64,000 bases of DNA from Limosilactobacillus sp. (lineage in GTDB: Bacteria > Bacillota > Bacilli > Lactobacillales > Lactobacillaceae). Positions within the stretch are counted from its first letter, which is position 1, and each line of letters opens with the position of its first letter. The stretch is taken from positions 58,902-122,901 of the forward strand of contig NZ_JALCQI010000002.1 in NCBI RefSeq assembly GCF_022651205.1. Direction: 5' to 3'. The notes beneath the pieces are model-generated. The model saw nothing but the letters and a program-made list of their open reading frames with translations, did not search any database and was not told where the DNA came from. Shown here piece by piece: positions 35,631 to 43,656 of this stretch. Both the position numbers and the translations under genes were made by a program.

Positions 35631-36056
35631 CTAGTCTTCAACAGTGAAGCCCATGCTCCGTGCAGTACCTTCGATCATGCGCATAGCTGCTTCAACATCA
35701 GCGGCGTTTAGATCTTGCATCTTAGTTTCGGCGATTTCCTTAACTTGAGCCTTGGTTACAGATGCAACCTTGTTAGTGTTAGGTTCACCGGAACCGTGTT
35801 CAACACCAGCGGCCTTCTTCAGTAAGACAGCAGCAGGTGGCGTCTTAGTAATGAAGTCGAATGAACGGTCCTCATATACGGTAATAACAACTGGGATCAA
35901 CATACCCTTTTGGTCTGCTGTCCGAGCGTTAAATTCCTTAGTGAAGCCCATAATGTTAATACCTGCTTGTCCAAGTGCAGGACCTACTGGTGGAGCTGGT
36001 GTAGCAGCACCGGCAGGAATTTGCAACTTGACAACGTTAGCTACTTTTTTTGCCAC
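35631..36056 (-). CDS. rplK: Ribosomal protein L11
   Basis: Binds the GTPase-associated region of 23S rRNA. 141 aa starting at a GTG after [35 protein letters not shown] and [22 protein letters not shown] are conserved L11 blocks. First gene of rplKA. Confidence 0.97.
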   Translation of the reverse strand: MAKKVANVVKLQIPAGAATPAPPVGPALGQAGINIMGFTKEFNARTADQKGMLIPVVITVYEDRSFDFITKTPPAAVLLKKAAGVEHGSGEPNTNKVASVTKAQVKEIAETKMQDLNAADVEAAMRMIEGTARSMGFTVED

Positions 36057-36081
36057 GAGACAAAACCTCCTTAGTCCGTGT

Positions 36082-36119
36082 TGTGGTCATGATGAGGCAG
36101 TAAATTTACCTCTCCCACA
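36082..36119 (-). promoter_or_regulatory. L1 binding site in the rplKA leader
   Basis: Minus strand TGTGGGAGAGG...CCTCATCATGACCACA: outer stem TGTGG/CCACA, inner stem GAGG/CCTC, with an asymmetric internal loop containing ATCATGA. This resembles the L1 site in 23S rRNA and in L11-operon leaders, indicating translational feedback by L1. Confidence 0.6.
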
Positions 36120-36143
36120 GTATGTTTAATAGCATACCTAGGT

Positions 36144-36172
36144 AAAATACCACATTTATTATTAAAATTCAA
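36144..36172 (-). promoter_or_regulatory. rplKA promoter
   Basis: Minus strand TTGAAT, 17 bases, TATTTT, 85 bases before the rplK start. Confidence 0.6.
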
Positions 36173-36194
36173 GGTAATAGTTTAAAAATGAGTT

Positions 36195-36385
36195 TTATTG
36201 GGTGAGCGGCTGTGTTCTACCGCGGTATGGAATCAGCTCGTCCGAATTTTCCTTCTACTGCAGCATAGCCAAAACGTGCTCAGCCTAACCTTCCTCGAGC
36301 TAACGACCTCCACCTCCGACGGCATACCGCCGTTCGGTGGAGAAATCGTTAGCCACCGGAAGGTTTTAACGGCTTCACACTCTTT
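36195..36385 (-). repeat. Post-stop-codon structured repeat, nusG copy (E1)
   Basis: Begins on the base after the nusG stop: AAAGAGTGTGAAGCC. It then shows nested helices: AACCTTCC/GGAAGGTT, GCTAACGA/TCGTTAGC, TCCACC/GGTGGA and ACGGC/GCCGT, with TTTC in the 5' side and GG in the 3' side of the loop between helices 2 and 3. The tail CTATGCTGCAGTAGAAGG and TTCGGACGAG is shared with the pepC copy. The hairpin is almost identical over ~95 bases to the fhs copy, differing in the apical loop. No protein coding supported. Confidence 0.85.
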
Positions 36386-36931
36386 TTATTCTACCGTATC
36401 AATTTGGTCAAAGCCAAGTTCGGCGGAAGTTTCGCGGCCGAACATTTCAACGTTAACCTTTAGCTTCATCTTTTCGTGATCAACTTCGGTAACCTTACCG
36501 GTTAAATCAGCGAATGGACCGGCGATAACTTTTACGCTGTCACCTACGTTAACATCAATATCGTGTTGAACGGTTTGAACACCCATCCGTTTCATAATCC
36601 GGTCAACTTCTTCAGGAAGCAATGGCGTTGGCTTAGAACCACCACCGTGTGAACCTAAGAAACCAGTAACCCCTGGGGTATTCCGTGCAATATACCATGC
36701 TTGGTCAGTCATTACCATTTCTACTAAAACATAACCAGGGAAAGTCTTTTCAACGATTTCCTTTGCCTGACCATCCTTAACTTGTCGAACCTCATCTTCA
36801 GGAACAACAACCCGGAAAATATAGTCTTGCATTCCCATTGATTGCGCACGAGATTCCAAGTTACTCTTAACCCGGTTTTCATAGCCAGAGTATGTATGTA
36901 AGACGTACCAACGCTTTTCGTTTGATTCCAC
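36386..36931 (-). CDS. nusG: Transcription termination/antitermination factor NusG
   Basis: 181 aa, GTG start after GGAGG. NGN domain (RWYVLHTYSGYENRVKSNLE; TFPGYVLVEMVM; NTPGVTGFLG) and KOW domain (VGDSVKVIAGPFADLTGKV). Separated from secE by a terminator-like hairpin, so probably partly independent. Its 3' end abuts a structured repeat. Confidence 0.97.
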   Translation of the reverse strand: MESNEKRWYVLHTYSGYENRVKSNLESRAQSMGMQDYIFRVVVPEDEVRQVKDGQAKEIVEKTFPGYVLVEMVMTDQAWYIARNTPGVTGFLGSHGGGSKPTPLLPEEVDRIMKRMGVQTVQHDIDVNVGDSVKVIAGPFADLTGKVTEVDHEKMKLKVNVEMFGRETSAELGFDQIDTVE

Positions 36932-36976
36932 GATAAATCCTCCTTAAGTAAAAATCACTTTCATTTTCAAATTCAA

Positions 36977-37005
36977 AATAAAAAACCTCGCGGATCCCCA
37001 CGAAG
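36977..37005 (-). terminator. Terminator between secE and nusG
   Basis: Minus-strand CTTCGTG-GGGATC-CGCGAGG then TTTTTTATTTTG: 7-bp stem (with G-U pairs) and T-run. Confidence 0.7.
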
Positions 37006-37050
37006 CTTGCTGCTTTTAGTATAGCAAATCTATTATAGTTTGACCACTGC

Positions 37051-37227
37051 TTAGACAAATAACTTCATCAAAAGTTGAATTAGCCAATCGAATAAGGCAA
37101 AAAATAGGACAAAGAACAGCGTTAAAGAAATAACAATGGTTGTATCACGCCGGTTCTCACGAGCTGTTGGCCAAACAACCAGTTTCATTTCATGATTTAC
37201 GCTTTTAATAAAACGAAACAAATGCAT
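37051..37227 (-). CDS. secE: Preprotein translocase subunit SecE
   Basis: 58 aa from MHLFRFIKSVNHEMKLVVWP at 37227, preceded by GGAGG; the track start is four codons earlier. Amphipathic helix, the conserved VVWPTAREN turn and one membrane helix (TTIVISLTLFFVLFFALFDWL), the minimal single-spanning Gram-positive form. Between rpmG and nusG as in Bacillus. Confidence 0.94.
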   Translation of the reverse strand: MHLFRFIKSVNHEMKLVVWPTARENRRDTTIVISLTLFFVLFFALFDWLIQLLMKLFV

Positions 37228-37243
37228 AATTTCCTCCAACTAA

Positions 37244-37393
37244 TTATCGAGTTTCACGATGCAGAGTATACTCTCCACAATGTTTACAAAATTTTTTTAA
37301 TTCTAATCGTTCTGATCGTTGAGGATTGGCGGTAATCACATAATTATGAGCGCCACATTTTGTACATTCCAACGCAACTTTCTTTTGGGACAT
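37244..37393 (-). CDS. rpmG: Ribosomal protein L33, zinc-binding form
   Basis: 49 aa, below the track cutoff. [40 protein letters not shown] and a basic tail. The two CxxC pairs (CTKC, CKHC) show the zinc-containing form. GGAGGTGGAAGT precedes the ATG. Its stop is 16 bases before the secE start; the sigH-rpmG-secE-nusG order matches Bacillus. Confidence 0.95.
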   Translation of the reverse strand: MSQKKVALECTKCGAHNYVITANPQRSERLELKKFCKHCGEYTLHRETR

Positions 37394-37536
37394 ACTTCCA
37401 CCTCCACATACATTTTAGATTAGCATGTTCTCTCTACTAAAACAAGTCTATCAATAAGGGACCCGGTAACTTAATACCAAGGTCCCTTTTATAATTTCAG
37501 TTTTATTAATAATTTCCGAACATATCTCCTATTAGA

Positions 37537-38106
37537 TCATTCACCCGTCAAAATTCTGACTAACTTAGTCCTACTCCGCGAAAGTGAGCTTTGGACTTGA
37601 CGCTTACTACAATGTAATTCCCGACAAACATTTTTAATTGACTTCCCGGTAACAATCATTGATAGTACCCGTCGTTCAAAAGGTGAACTAATTCTAATAA
37701 TCTCTTCAATACTCTGATGGCAACAAACGATTCCTTCAGGTGAGTTTTCTCCTTCAAGCAGTTCTTCATTACTGCTCCCACCCAGTAGTTCTAACTGTTC
37801 AACTGGGATCCGCTTATTTGCCTGTTGCGAACGATATAAATCAAGTAACCGATTAACCAAACTCTGCTTATAAAAGCCGCTAAATTGATGGATATCCCTA
37901 CCATCATAAGAATAAATAACCTTTAGCAATACGAGCTGGGCTTCTTGACACCAGTCTTCAAATTCTAGCTCAGTAATATAGTATCTTTGCCAAAGTCGCT
38001 TAACTAGTGAAGAATAACAATCATATAAAGCCATAAACTTATCCTCATCGCCAAATTGTGCTTGGTTGAGTAATTTGAGATCAGCTGACTGATTTTTCAT
38101 CATCAT
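37537..38106 (-). CDS. sigH: Alternative sigma factor, SigH/ComX-like
   Basis: 189 aa sigma-70-family protein. Region 2: FMALYDCYSSLVKRLWQRYY, then FEDWCQEAQLVLLKVIYSYDG and FSGFYKQSLVNRLLDLYRSQ. Region 4 helix-turn-helix: RRVLSMIVTGKSIKNVCRELHCSKRQVQSSLSRSRTKL. Position next to rpmG and downstream of rlmB matches Bacillus sigH. In lactobacilli these factors resemble competence sigma factors; targets not visible here. Expression is probably controlled by the long structured leader and the inverted repeat over its promoter. Confidence 0.87.
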   Translation of the reverse strand: MMMKNQSADLKLLNQAQFGDEDKFMALYDCYSSLVKRLWQRYYITELEFEDWCQEAQLVLLKVIYSYDGRDIHQFSGFYKQSLVNRLLDLYRSQQANKRIPVEQLELLGGSSNEELLEGENSPEGIVCCHQSIEEIIRISSPFERRVLSMIVTGKSIKNVCRELHCSKRQVQSSLSRSRTKLVRILTGE

Positions 38107-38345
38107 CCTAACTCAACTCATTTGTTAAGTATTACCTTTCTTGAATTGGCTTTCCCACCCACTTTGCGATCGCATTTGTTTCATTTTCTGAGCATGGGTT
38201 CCTTGTTCGTCAAGAAGGTAACCCACTTTCAGTTCGTTGCCTGACAAATAGGATCTCCATCCTATTACCAGGAAGAATTAGGTTCTTAGTATTGGTTCCT
38301 GATACTAATTCCACCAACTCTTGGTGATTAATGCCTGAAAATAAT
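38107..38345 (-). ncRNA. Structured 5' leader of sigH, unknown class
   Basis: About 240 bases between the putative promoter and the sigH ATG, with four clear hairpins in + coordinates: CACCAActcTTGGTG (38312-38326), TTAGTAT...ATACTAA (38286-38308), AATAGGAT...ATCCTATT (38247-38266) and GGGTTcCTT...AAGgtAACCC (38196-38224). A palindrome GCGATCGC follows. GTGGGTT and the later GTGGGTGGG could compete for the same partner. No match to riboswitch classes I know. Confidence 0.4.
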
Positions 38346-38362
38346 CTACCAAATTTTATTTA

Positions 38363-38407
38363 ATTTGAATAGTACTTTATTGTGATTTGTTGAACAACTA
38401 TTCAAAT
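38363..38407 (-). promoter_or_regulatory. Inverted repeat enclosing a putative sigH promoter
   Basis: ATTTGAATAGT (38363-38373) and ACTATTCAAAT (38397-38407) are perfect 11-base arms 23 bases apart. On the minus strand TTGTTC, 17 bases, TACTAT sits between and over the arms, so a bound regulator would occlude the promoter. Confidence 0.5.
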
Positions 38408-38603
38408 GATAGTTATCAAAATATAATTCTGAGGTTAATATTATTTAATTAATACAATTATCGTTGACCCCCATGAATTTAAAAGAGACATTTGTATCAT
38501 TTACACCATTATCTTTTGTTATGGTCAATTTTATAATTCAAAAAAATTTTCTTATTTAATTATTCACTTAATCCCGTGAGGTGACTTTCTTAAATCAACT
38601 AAA
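38408..38603. other. AT-rich gap without a recognised feature
   Basis: Between the sigH promoter region and the rlmB terminator. I see no ORF with a ribosome binding site. A minus-strand TTGACC (near 38525) could be an upstream promoter -35, but has no good -10. Confidence 0.5.
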
Positions 38604-38635
38604 CAAAAAAGAGACCGGCAAAGATACCAATCTCT
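38604..38635 (-). terminator. Terminator of cysS-mrnC-rlmB
   Basis: Minus-strand AGAGATTGG / CCGGTCTCT (two G-U pairs) followed by TTTTTTG, 40 bases after rlmB. Confidence 0.85.
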
Positions 38636-38677
38636 AACTCGCTATGATAAACATTCATATCATAACGTTATCAATCT

Positions 38678-39424
38678 TTACAATGGATGTCGTGAATTAA
38701 AGCCCTGATAAATTAACAGGCTAGCTGCAACACTGGCATTTAAGCTTTGAACGTGACCAATCATTGGAATTGTCAGCATTTCATCACAGTTCTTCTTTAA
38801 TAATTGAGAAATGCCCTTTCCTTCATTACCGATTACTAAGGCTACGGCCCCCTTAGCATTCCAGCGCCGATAATCTGTTCCCTTCATATCAGTACCAAAA
38901 AGCCATACTCCGCGATCCTTTAATTCTTGCGCCGTTTGCACAAGGTTAGTAACCCGAGCAACAGGAACATGTTCGATTGCTCCCGTAGAAGTCTTTGCCA
39001 CCACGGAAGTTAGCCCAACCGCACGACGCCGAGGAATAATAATCCCATGTACTCCCGCAGCATCGGCGGTCCGAATTATTGAGCCAAGGTTATGCGGGTC
39101 TTCCAGCTCATCTAAGATCAGGAAAAACGGGTCTTCCTCATGCTTAGCCGCATTATCAAACAGATCGTCAATCGTTGCATAATGATACGCTGCAACTGCT
39201 AAAGCAACCCCCTGGTGGTTTTGGTGATCGCTCATCTGATCCAGTTTGGTCTTCGGTACGTTTGAAATTACCAAATGCTTTTCCTTAGCCAATTTAATAA
39301 TTTGTGAAATGGCATCGGACTTTAGGCCTGATTGAATAAAGACCTTGTTAATCTCTTGATCAGACTTTAATGCCATTACAGCCGGATGACGGCCAATAAT
39401 AAAATCATTGTTTTCACTTTTCAT
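38678..39424 (-). CDS. rlmB: 23S rRNA (guanosine2251-2'-O)-methyltransferase
   Basis: SpoU/TrmH family knot enzyme. 248 aa from [16 protein letters not shown] at 39424 (GGGAG eight bases upstream, overlapping the mrnC end). Motif 1 [20 protein letters not shown], motif 2 [10 protein letters not shown], motif 3 [22 protein letters not shown]-terminal substrate-binding domain present. Third gene of cysS-mrnC-rlmB. Confidence 0.95.
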   Translation of the reverse strand: MKSENNDFIIGRHPAVMALKSDQEINKVFIQSGLKSDAISQIIKLAKEKHLVISNVPKTKLDQMSDHQNHQGVALAVAAYHYATIDDLFDNAAKHEEDPFFLILDELEDPHNLGSIIRTADAAGVHGIIIPRRRAVGLTSVVAKTSTGAIEHVPVARVTNLVQTAQELKDRGVWLFGTDMKGTDYRRWNAKGAVALVIGNEGKGISQLLKKNCDEMLTIPMIGHVQSLNASVAASLLIYQGFNSRHPL

Positions 39425-39827
39425 GTCGTGTTCTCCCTGCTTCAACCTGCTGAATGCACCACTCTGCTAATTCGGTAACCCGTTCCTGCTTACCAGCTAA
39501 CTGGAGATAGCCCATCATCGCCTCAAAACCGGTCGAAATCCGGTAAGTTAAAACGGAAGTGTGCTTTGCATGAGTATGACTATTAGCGTTCCGTCCTCGC
39601 TTAAAGTAGGCCCATTCATCTTCATTCAAGATATCATCCTGCTTCATCAGGTCAATCAATGCTGCTTGAGCCTTAGCAGAAACATAATGAGTCGCAATGT
39701 GTTGCAGCTTAGTTGGCTTAGCTAAGCCAGTACTCAAAAGGTGCTGACGAATAAATACTTCATAAACGGCATCCCCCAAGTAAGCAAGGGCAATTCCATT
39801 CAATTGTCGATAATCTGCTTGTTCCAT
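39414..39827 (-). CDS. mrnC: Mini-ribonuclease III
   Basis: 137 aa. RNase III catalytic domain without the dsRNA-binding domain; matures 23S rRNA ends. [19 protein letters not shown] carries the signature acidic residues; [30 protein letters not shown] closes the active site. Between cysS and rlmB in the conserved Firmicutes order. Confidence 0.94.
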   Translation of the reverse strand: MEQADYRQLNGIALAYLGDAVYEVFIRQHLLSTGLAKPTKLQHIATHYVSAKAQAALIDLMKQDDILNEDEWAYFKRGRNANSHTHAKHTSVLTYRISTGFEAMMGYLQLAGKQERVTELAEWCIQQVEAGRTRHEK

Positions 39828-39842
39828 TAAATTCCTTCCAGT

Positions 39843-41261
39843 CTATTTCTTAACTCGCTTAAACCGTGTCCCCTGTGGCGTATCTTCAAGAATAATTCCT
39901 TGATTCTTTAATTCATCACGAATTTGGTCACTTCGGGCAAAATCTTTATTTTTCCGTGCTTCATTCCGTTCATCAATCAATGCTTGAATGTGATCATCAT
40001 TTAATTCATTGTTGCTTGCAGTTAATTTTACACCGAAGATTGCAACTAACTCAGCAATTAAGTCTTTGATCTCGGTTAGTGCTTCTGACTTAACCTGATC
40101 CTGTTGAGCGTAAACGTTGGCATACTTAACTAATTCGTAAACAACTGTAATCCCATTCTGAACATTAATATCATCATCCATTGCTTCAACGAATGCTTGC
40201 CTGAAGTCAGCCAATTTTTCAGTAACCACTGAATCGTTGCCTTCCTGAGCATCCCCTTGTCGGTACGTTAAATTATCAAATGCAGTTTGGATATGTTCAA
40301 GGTTATTCTTGGCGTCAATAAGGTTATCCTTACTGTACTGAATTGGCCGCCGATACTGAGTTGTTGCCATAAAGAACCGCAGCACTTGTGGATCAACCCG
40401 TTTAATAATGTCATGAACAGTGATGAAGTTATGTAAAGACTTACTCATCTTTTCGTTATCTTTTCCGATGGTAACAAATCCGTTATGCATCCAATAACGA
40501 ACAAATTTTTGACCAGTCTCCGCTTCACTTTGTGCAATTTCATTCTCATGGTGAGGAAATTCCAAATCCTGACCACCACCGTGAATATCAATCGTCTTAC
40601 CAAGATACTTGGTTGACATTACTGAACACTCAATATGCCAACCGGGACGACCCTTTCCCCAAGGAGAATCCCAGCTAATTTCACCTGGCTTAGCTGCTTT
40701 CCAGAGGGCAAAGTCCATCGGATCTTCCTTCTTGTTGACTTCATCAGCGCTAACATGCTCACTAGCACCAACTTCTAAATCATCAATTGACTGTCCAGAT
40801 AGTTGTCCATAATGCTTAAACTTCCGTGCCCGATAGTAAACATCACCATCGTTCTCGTACGCATAGCCCTTTTCGATTAATCCCTGAACAAACTCAATAA
40901 TTTCAGGAATGTTTTCGGTTGCCCGCGGATGCATTGTTGCTGGCTCAATATTAATTGCCTTAGTGTCTTCCATAAATGCCTTGATGTACTTATCTGCTAA
41001 CTGAGGAACAGTAATTCCTTGTTCATGAGCAGCCTTAATCATCTTATCATCAACGTCGGTAAAGTTAGAGACATAATTCACCTTATATCCCTTGAACTCA
41101 AGATATCGTCGAACCGTATCAAAGGCAATTGCTGATCGAGCATTCCCAATGTGGATATAGTTATACACAGTTGGGCCACAGACATACATGTTAACAACTC
41201 CTGGGGTTTGCGGTTTAAATTCTTCTTGCTTACGGGTCAATGTGTTATATATTGTTAGCAT
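39843..41261 (-). CDS. cysS: Cysteinyl-tRNA synthetase
   Basis: 472 aa class I synthetase. [16 protein letters not shown] holds a zinc Cys and the HIGH motif (HIGN); [13 protein letters not shown] and [15 protein letters not shown] complete the zinc site; KMSKSLHNF is KMSKS. Neither cysE nor a T-box is seen upstream, unlike Bacillus. Heads cysS-mrnC-rlmB. Confidence 0.96.
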   Translation of the reverse strand: MLTIYNTLTRKQEEFKPQTPGVVNMYVCGPTVYNYIHIGNARSAIAFDTVRRYLEFKGYKVNYVSNFTDVDDKMIKAAHEQGITVPQLADKYIKAFMEDTKAINIEPATMHPRATENIPEIIEFVQGLIEKGYAYENDGDVYYRARKFKHYGQLSGQSIDDLEVGASEHVSADEVNKKEDPMDFALWKAAKPGEISWDSPWGKGRPGWHIECSVMSTKYLGKTIDIHGGGQDLEFPHHENEIAQSEAETGQKFVRYWMHNGFVTIGKDNEKMSKSLHNFITVHDIIKRVDPQVLRFFMATTQYRRPIQYSKDNLIDAKNNLEHIQTAFDNLTYRQGDAQEGNDSVVTEKLADFRQAFVEAMDDDINVQNGITVVYELVKYANVYAQQDQVKSEALTEIKDLIAELVAIFGVKLTASNNELNDDHIQALIDERNEARKNKDFARSDQIRDELKNQGIILEDTPQGTRFKRVKK

Positions 41262-41395
41262 GACTGTCTGCTCCTTTCACTTCTATACCCATTAATACTA
41301 ACATATCTAGCTAATTAAACGTATTGTCGGTTATTTTTTCTAAGGAAAAACTTTTTTTACTTTATCGTCACAATTTCTTCACATTCTCCTGATAG

Positions 41396-41556
41396 TATAT
41401 AAAGCGTAGTAAAGATATCCAACTTTACTACTAATGAAACCTATTATTTTTCAATTACTCCTCCCAATAGTAACCGAAAAAATAATTTATATGAGGATCC
41501 CCCAAGTCCTCATAATACTCCTCAAGAGATAGCACTATCCTAGCTATCTCTTTTTG
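41396..41556 (+). ncRNA. Candidate small RNA or small-peptide transcript between cysS and fhs
   Basis: The + strand has three hairpins in 150 bases: TAGTAAAgatatccaacTTTACTA, TATGAGGAtcccccaagTCCTCATA, and AAGAGATAGC...GCTATCTCTTTTTG (41524-41556), the last a good + strand terminator with no + strand gene to serve. C-rich single-stranded stretches ACTCCTCCC and ACTCCTC look like anti-Shine-Dalgarno seeds. TATATA at 41396 is a possible -10, but no convincing -35 is seen. A 32-codon hydrophobic ORF (MKPIIFQLLLPIVTEK...) lies inside but lacks a ribosome binding site. Confidence 0.35.
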
Positions 41557-41572
41557 TTTGTAGGTAGTGTGT

Positions 41573-41614
41573 AAAAAAGGCGAGAAAAGTTTTCGGACTT
41601 TTCTCGCCTTTTTT
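41573..41614 (-). terminator. Strong terminator after the fhs 3' UTR
   Basis: AAAAAAGGCGAGAAAAGT / ACTTTTCTCGCCTTTTTT, near-perfect palindrome with T-runs on both strands. It places the fhs structured repeat inside the fhs transcript. Confidence 0.95.
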
Positions 41615-41619
41615 GTGTG

Positions 41620-41886
41620 TTGTGTATGCTGATGTGACATGGTCGAGGAGTTCACCACGACCGCTTCTACTGCAACAGAGTCTAGATCGGCTCGCCCTAA
41701 CCTTCCTCGAGTTTCTAAGCTACAGAGTCGAGGACTGTTCGCCACGACCGCTTCTACTGCAACATGGCCTAGATCGGCTCGCCCTAACCTTCCTCGAGCT
41801 AACGACCTCCACCTCCGACGGCAAAACGCCGTTCGGTGGAGAAATCGTTAGCCACCGGAAGGTTTTAACGGGCTCGCACTCTTTTT
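41620..41886 (-). repeat. Post-stop-codon structured repeat, fhs copy (E2), with internal tandem duplication
   Basis: Starts on the base after the fhs stop with AAAAAGAGTGCGAGCC. Same helices as the nusG copy. The 3' part is duplicated: the block CTCGAGGAAGGTTAGGGCGA, then GCCGATCTAG, TGTTGCAGTAGAAGCGGTCG and TCCTCGAC occurs twice, about 86 bases apart, with a few differences. In the first block GCCATG can pair with CGTGGC around GCAGTAGAAG. The ORFs called here on both strands (41455-41745, 41613-41933) are shadows of this repeat. Confidence 0.88.
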
Positions 41887-43545
41887 CTAGAACAACCCCT
41901 TTATTTTTCCTTGGGCGTCGATGGACATGTTAACGGCAGCGGGAGTCTTGGAAAGGCCGGGCATGGTCATCATGTTACCTGAAAGGGCAACGATGAAGCC
42001 GGCACCGAGCTTCGGAACGAATTCACGAATATGGAAGGTGAAGTCGGTTGGAGCACCAAGTTGAGTTTGGTCATCAGTAAATGAATACTGAGTCTTGGCA
42101 ATGCAGACGGGAAGATCATTCCAGCCAAACTTAGCGAATTGTTTTAATTGCTTCTTGGCCTTCTTGCTAAACGAAACTTCTTTGGCTCCATAAATTGTTT
42201 TGGCAATTGTGTTTACCTTTTCTTCAATTGAGTCACTAATATCATAAAGTGGCTTAAAATCGCTTTGTTGATCGGCTAAGCGGACAACTTCTTTAGCAAG
42301 CGCTTGGGTACCTTGTCCACCTTTAGCCCAACTATCAGCAACGACAACGTTAACGCCAAGCCGCTTACAATTATCCTCAATAAATTTAACCTCGGCATCG
42401 GTATCATTAATAAAGTGGTTAATTGCAACTACTACCGGCAAGCCATAGCGTTGCATATTCTTAATGTGCCGGTTTAAGTTAACAATTCCCTTTTCCAATG
42501 CAGGAAGTTGTTCTTCTTTAATTTCATCAAGGCTGGCACCACCGTTATATTCAAGTGCTCGAACCGTTGCAACGATCACAATTGCATCTGGGTTCTTCCC
42601 CAATACAGGACGCTTAATATCAAGGAACTTCTCGGCACCTAAGTCAGCACCAAAGCCAGCTTCTGTAACGGTATAATCAGCTAACTTCAAAGCAGTTTGG
42701 GTCGCTAAGATACTGTTACAACCATGAGCAATATTAGCAAATGGTCCCCCGTGAACAATTGCAGGCGTGTGATCAAGCGTTTGAACGAGGTTTGGCTTGA
42801 TTGCGTCTTTCAATAAAATGGTGATGGCATCCTCAAAGCCAAGTTGGCCAACTGTTACTGGTTCCCGATCATAAGTGTAACCAACAACGATCTTACTAAT
42901 CCGCTTCTTGAGATCCATTAAGTCTGTTGAGAGACACAGGATTGCCATTAACTCTGAAGCAGCCGTAATATCGAATCCGGTTTGACGCGGAATTCCTTGC
43001 ATAATTCCACCAAGACCAGTAATAACGTTCCGTAGTGCTCGATCATTAACATCCTCAACCCGCTTCCAAATAATTCGTCGTGGATCTAGATTTAGCTTGT
43101 TATCCCGCATGACATAATTATCAATCAAAGCAGCCAAGGTATTATTAGCACTAGTTAACGCATGAAGGTCACCGGTAAAGTGCAAATTGATGTCTTCCAT
43201 CGGAATTACCTGACTGTAACCTCCACCAGTAGCACCACCTTTAATTCCAAAAACGGGTCCCATTGATGGTTCACGCATTGCAATAATCGTTTGATGGTTT
43301 AATTGGTTTAAGGCATCCCCTAGTCCAACGAGAACTGTTGACTTTCCTTCACCAGCTGGAGTCGGATTGATTGACGTCACAAGAACTAACTTATGCTTTT
43401 TTCCGGCCTTTTCAGCAACGGGTAATGAAATCTTAGCTTTGTACTTACCATATTGTTCAATTTGGTCATCACTTAAATCAATCGACTCAGCAATCTGATT
43501 AATCGGCTTAAGGGTGGCTTGATCAGCAATCTCTATATCTGTCAT
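41887..43545 (-). CDS. fhs: Formate-tetrahydrofolate ligase
   Basis: ATP-dependent synthesis of 10-formyl-THF from formate for purine and fMet formation. 552 aa. P-loop [40 protein letters not shown] and [16 protein letters not shown] at the end. Monocistronic with an unusual ~270-base structured 3' UTR. GGAGCGGATTGAA precedes the ATG. Confidence 0.96.
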   Translation of the reverse strand: MTDIEIADQATLKPINQIAESIDLSDDQIEQYGKYKAKISLPVAEKAGKKHKLVLVTSINPTPAGEGKSTVLVGLGDALNQLNHQTIIAMREPSMGPVFGIKGGATGGGYSQVIPMEDINLHFTGDLHALTSANNTLAALIDNYVMRDNKLNLDPRRIIWKRVEDVNDRALRNVITGLGGIMQGIPRQTGFDITAASELMAILCLSTDLMDLKKRISKIVVGYTYDREPVTVGQLGFEDAITILLKDAIKPNLVQTLDHTPAIVHGGPFANIAHGCNSILATQTALKLADYTVTEAGFGADLGAEKFLDIKRPVLGKNPDAIVIVATVRALEYNGGASLDEIKEEQLPALEKGIVNLNRHIKNMQRYGLPVVVAINHFINDTDAEVKFIEDNCKRLGVNVVVADSWAKGGQGTQALAKEVVRLADQQSDFKPLYDISDSIEEKVNTIAKTIYGAKEVSFSKKAKKQLKQFAKFGWNDLPVCIAKTQYSFTDDQTQLGAPTDFTFHIREFVPKLGAGFIVALSGNMMTMPGLSKTPAAVNMSIDAQGKIKGLF

Positions 43546-43581
43546 TTCAATCCGCTCCTATCTAAAATACGAACTTTTTAT

Positions 43582-43621
43582 AAAAAAGCACCGTTAAAGT
43601 TAAGAAATAACTCTTACGGTG
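43582..43621 (-). terminator. Terminator of radA-PIN/TRAM operon
   Basis: Minus-strand CACCGTAAGAGTTA / TAACTTTAACGGTG followed by CTTTTTT. Confidence 0.9.
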
Positions 43622-43656
43622 TCTAGAATATCTGATTATTCTGTATTTGTAAACCA

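Noticed and set aside
38107-38345. sigH leader as RNase P, tmRNA or a known riboswitch
   Set aside because: None of the conserved blocks of those RNAs could be found on either strand.
41262-41400. T-box riboswitch expected before cysS
   Set aside because: No specifier stem, no TGGNACC-type T-box and no antiterminator were seen.
41455-41933. ORFs on both strands (96 and 106 aa) around the fhs repeat
   Set aside because: They run through the structured repeat and terminators, lack ribosome binding sites, and their repetitive peptides are translations of the duplicated RNA module.
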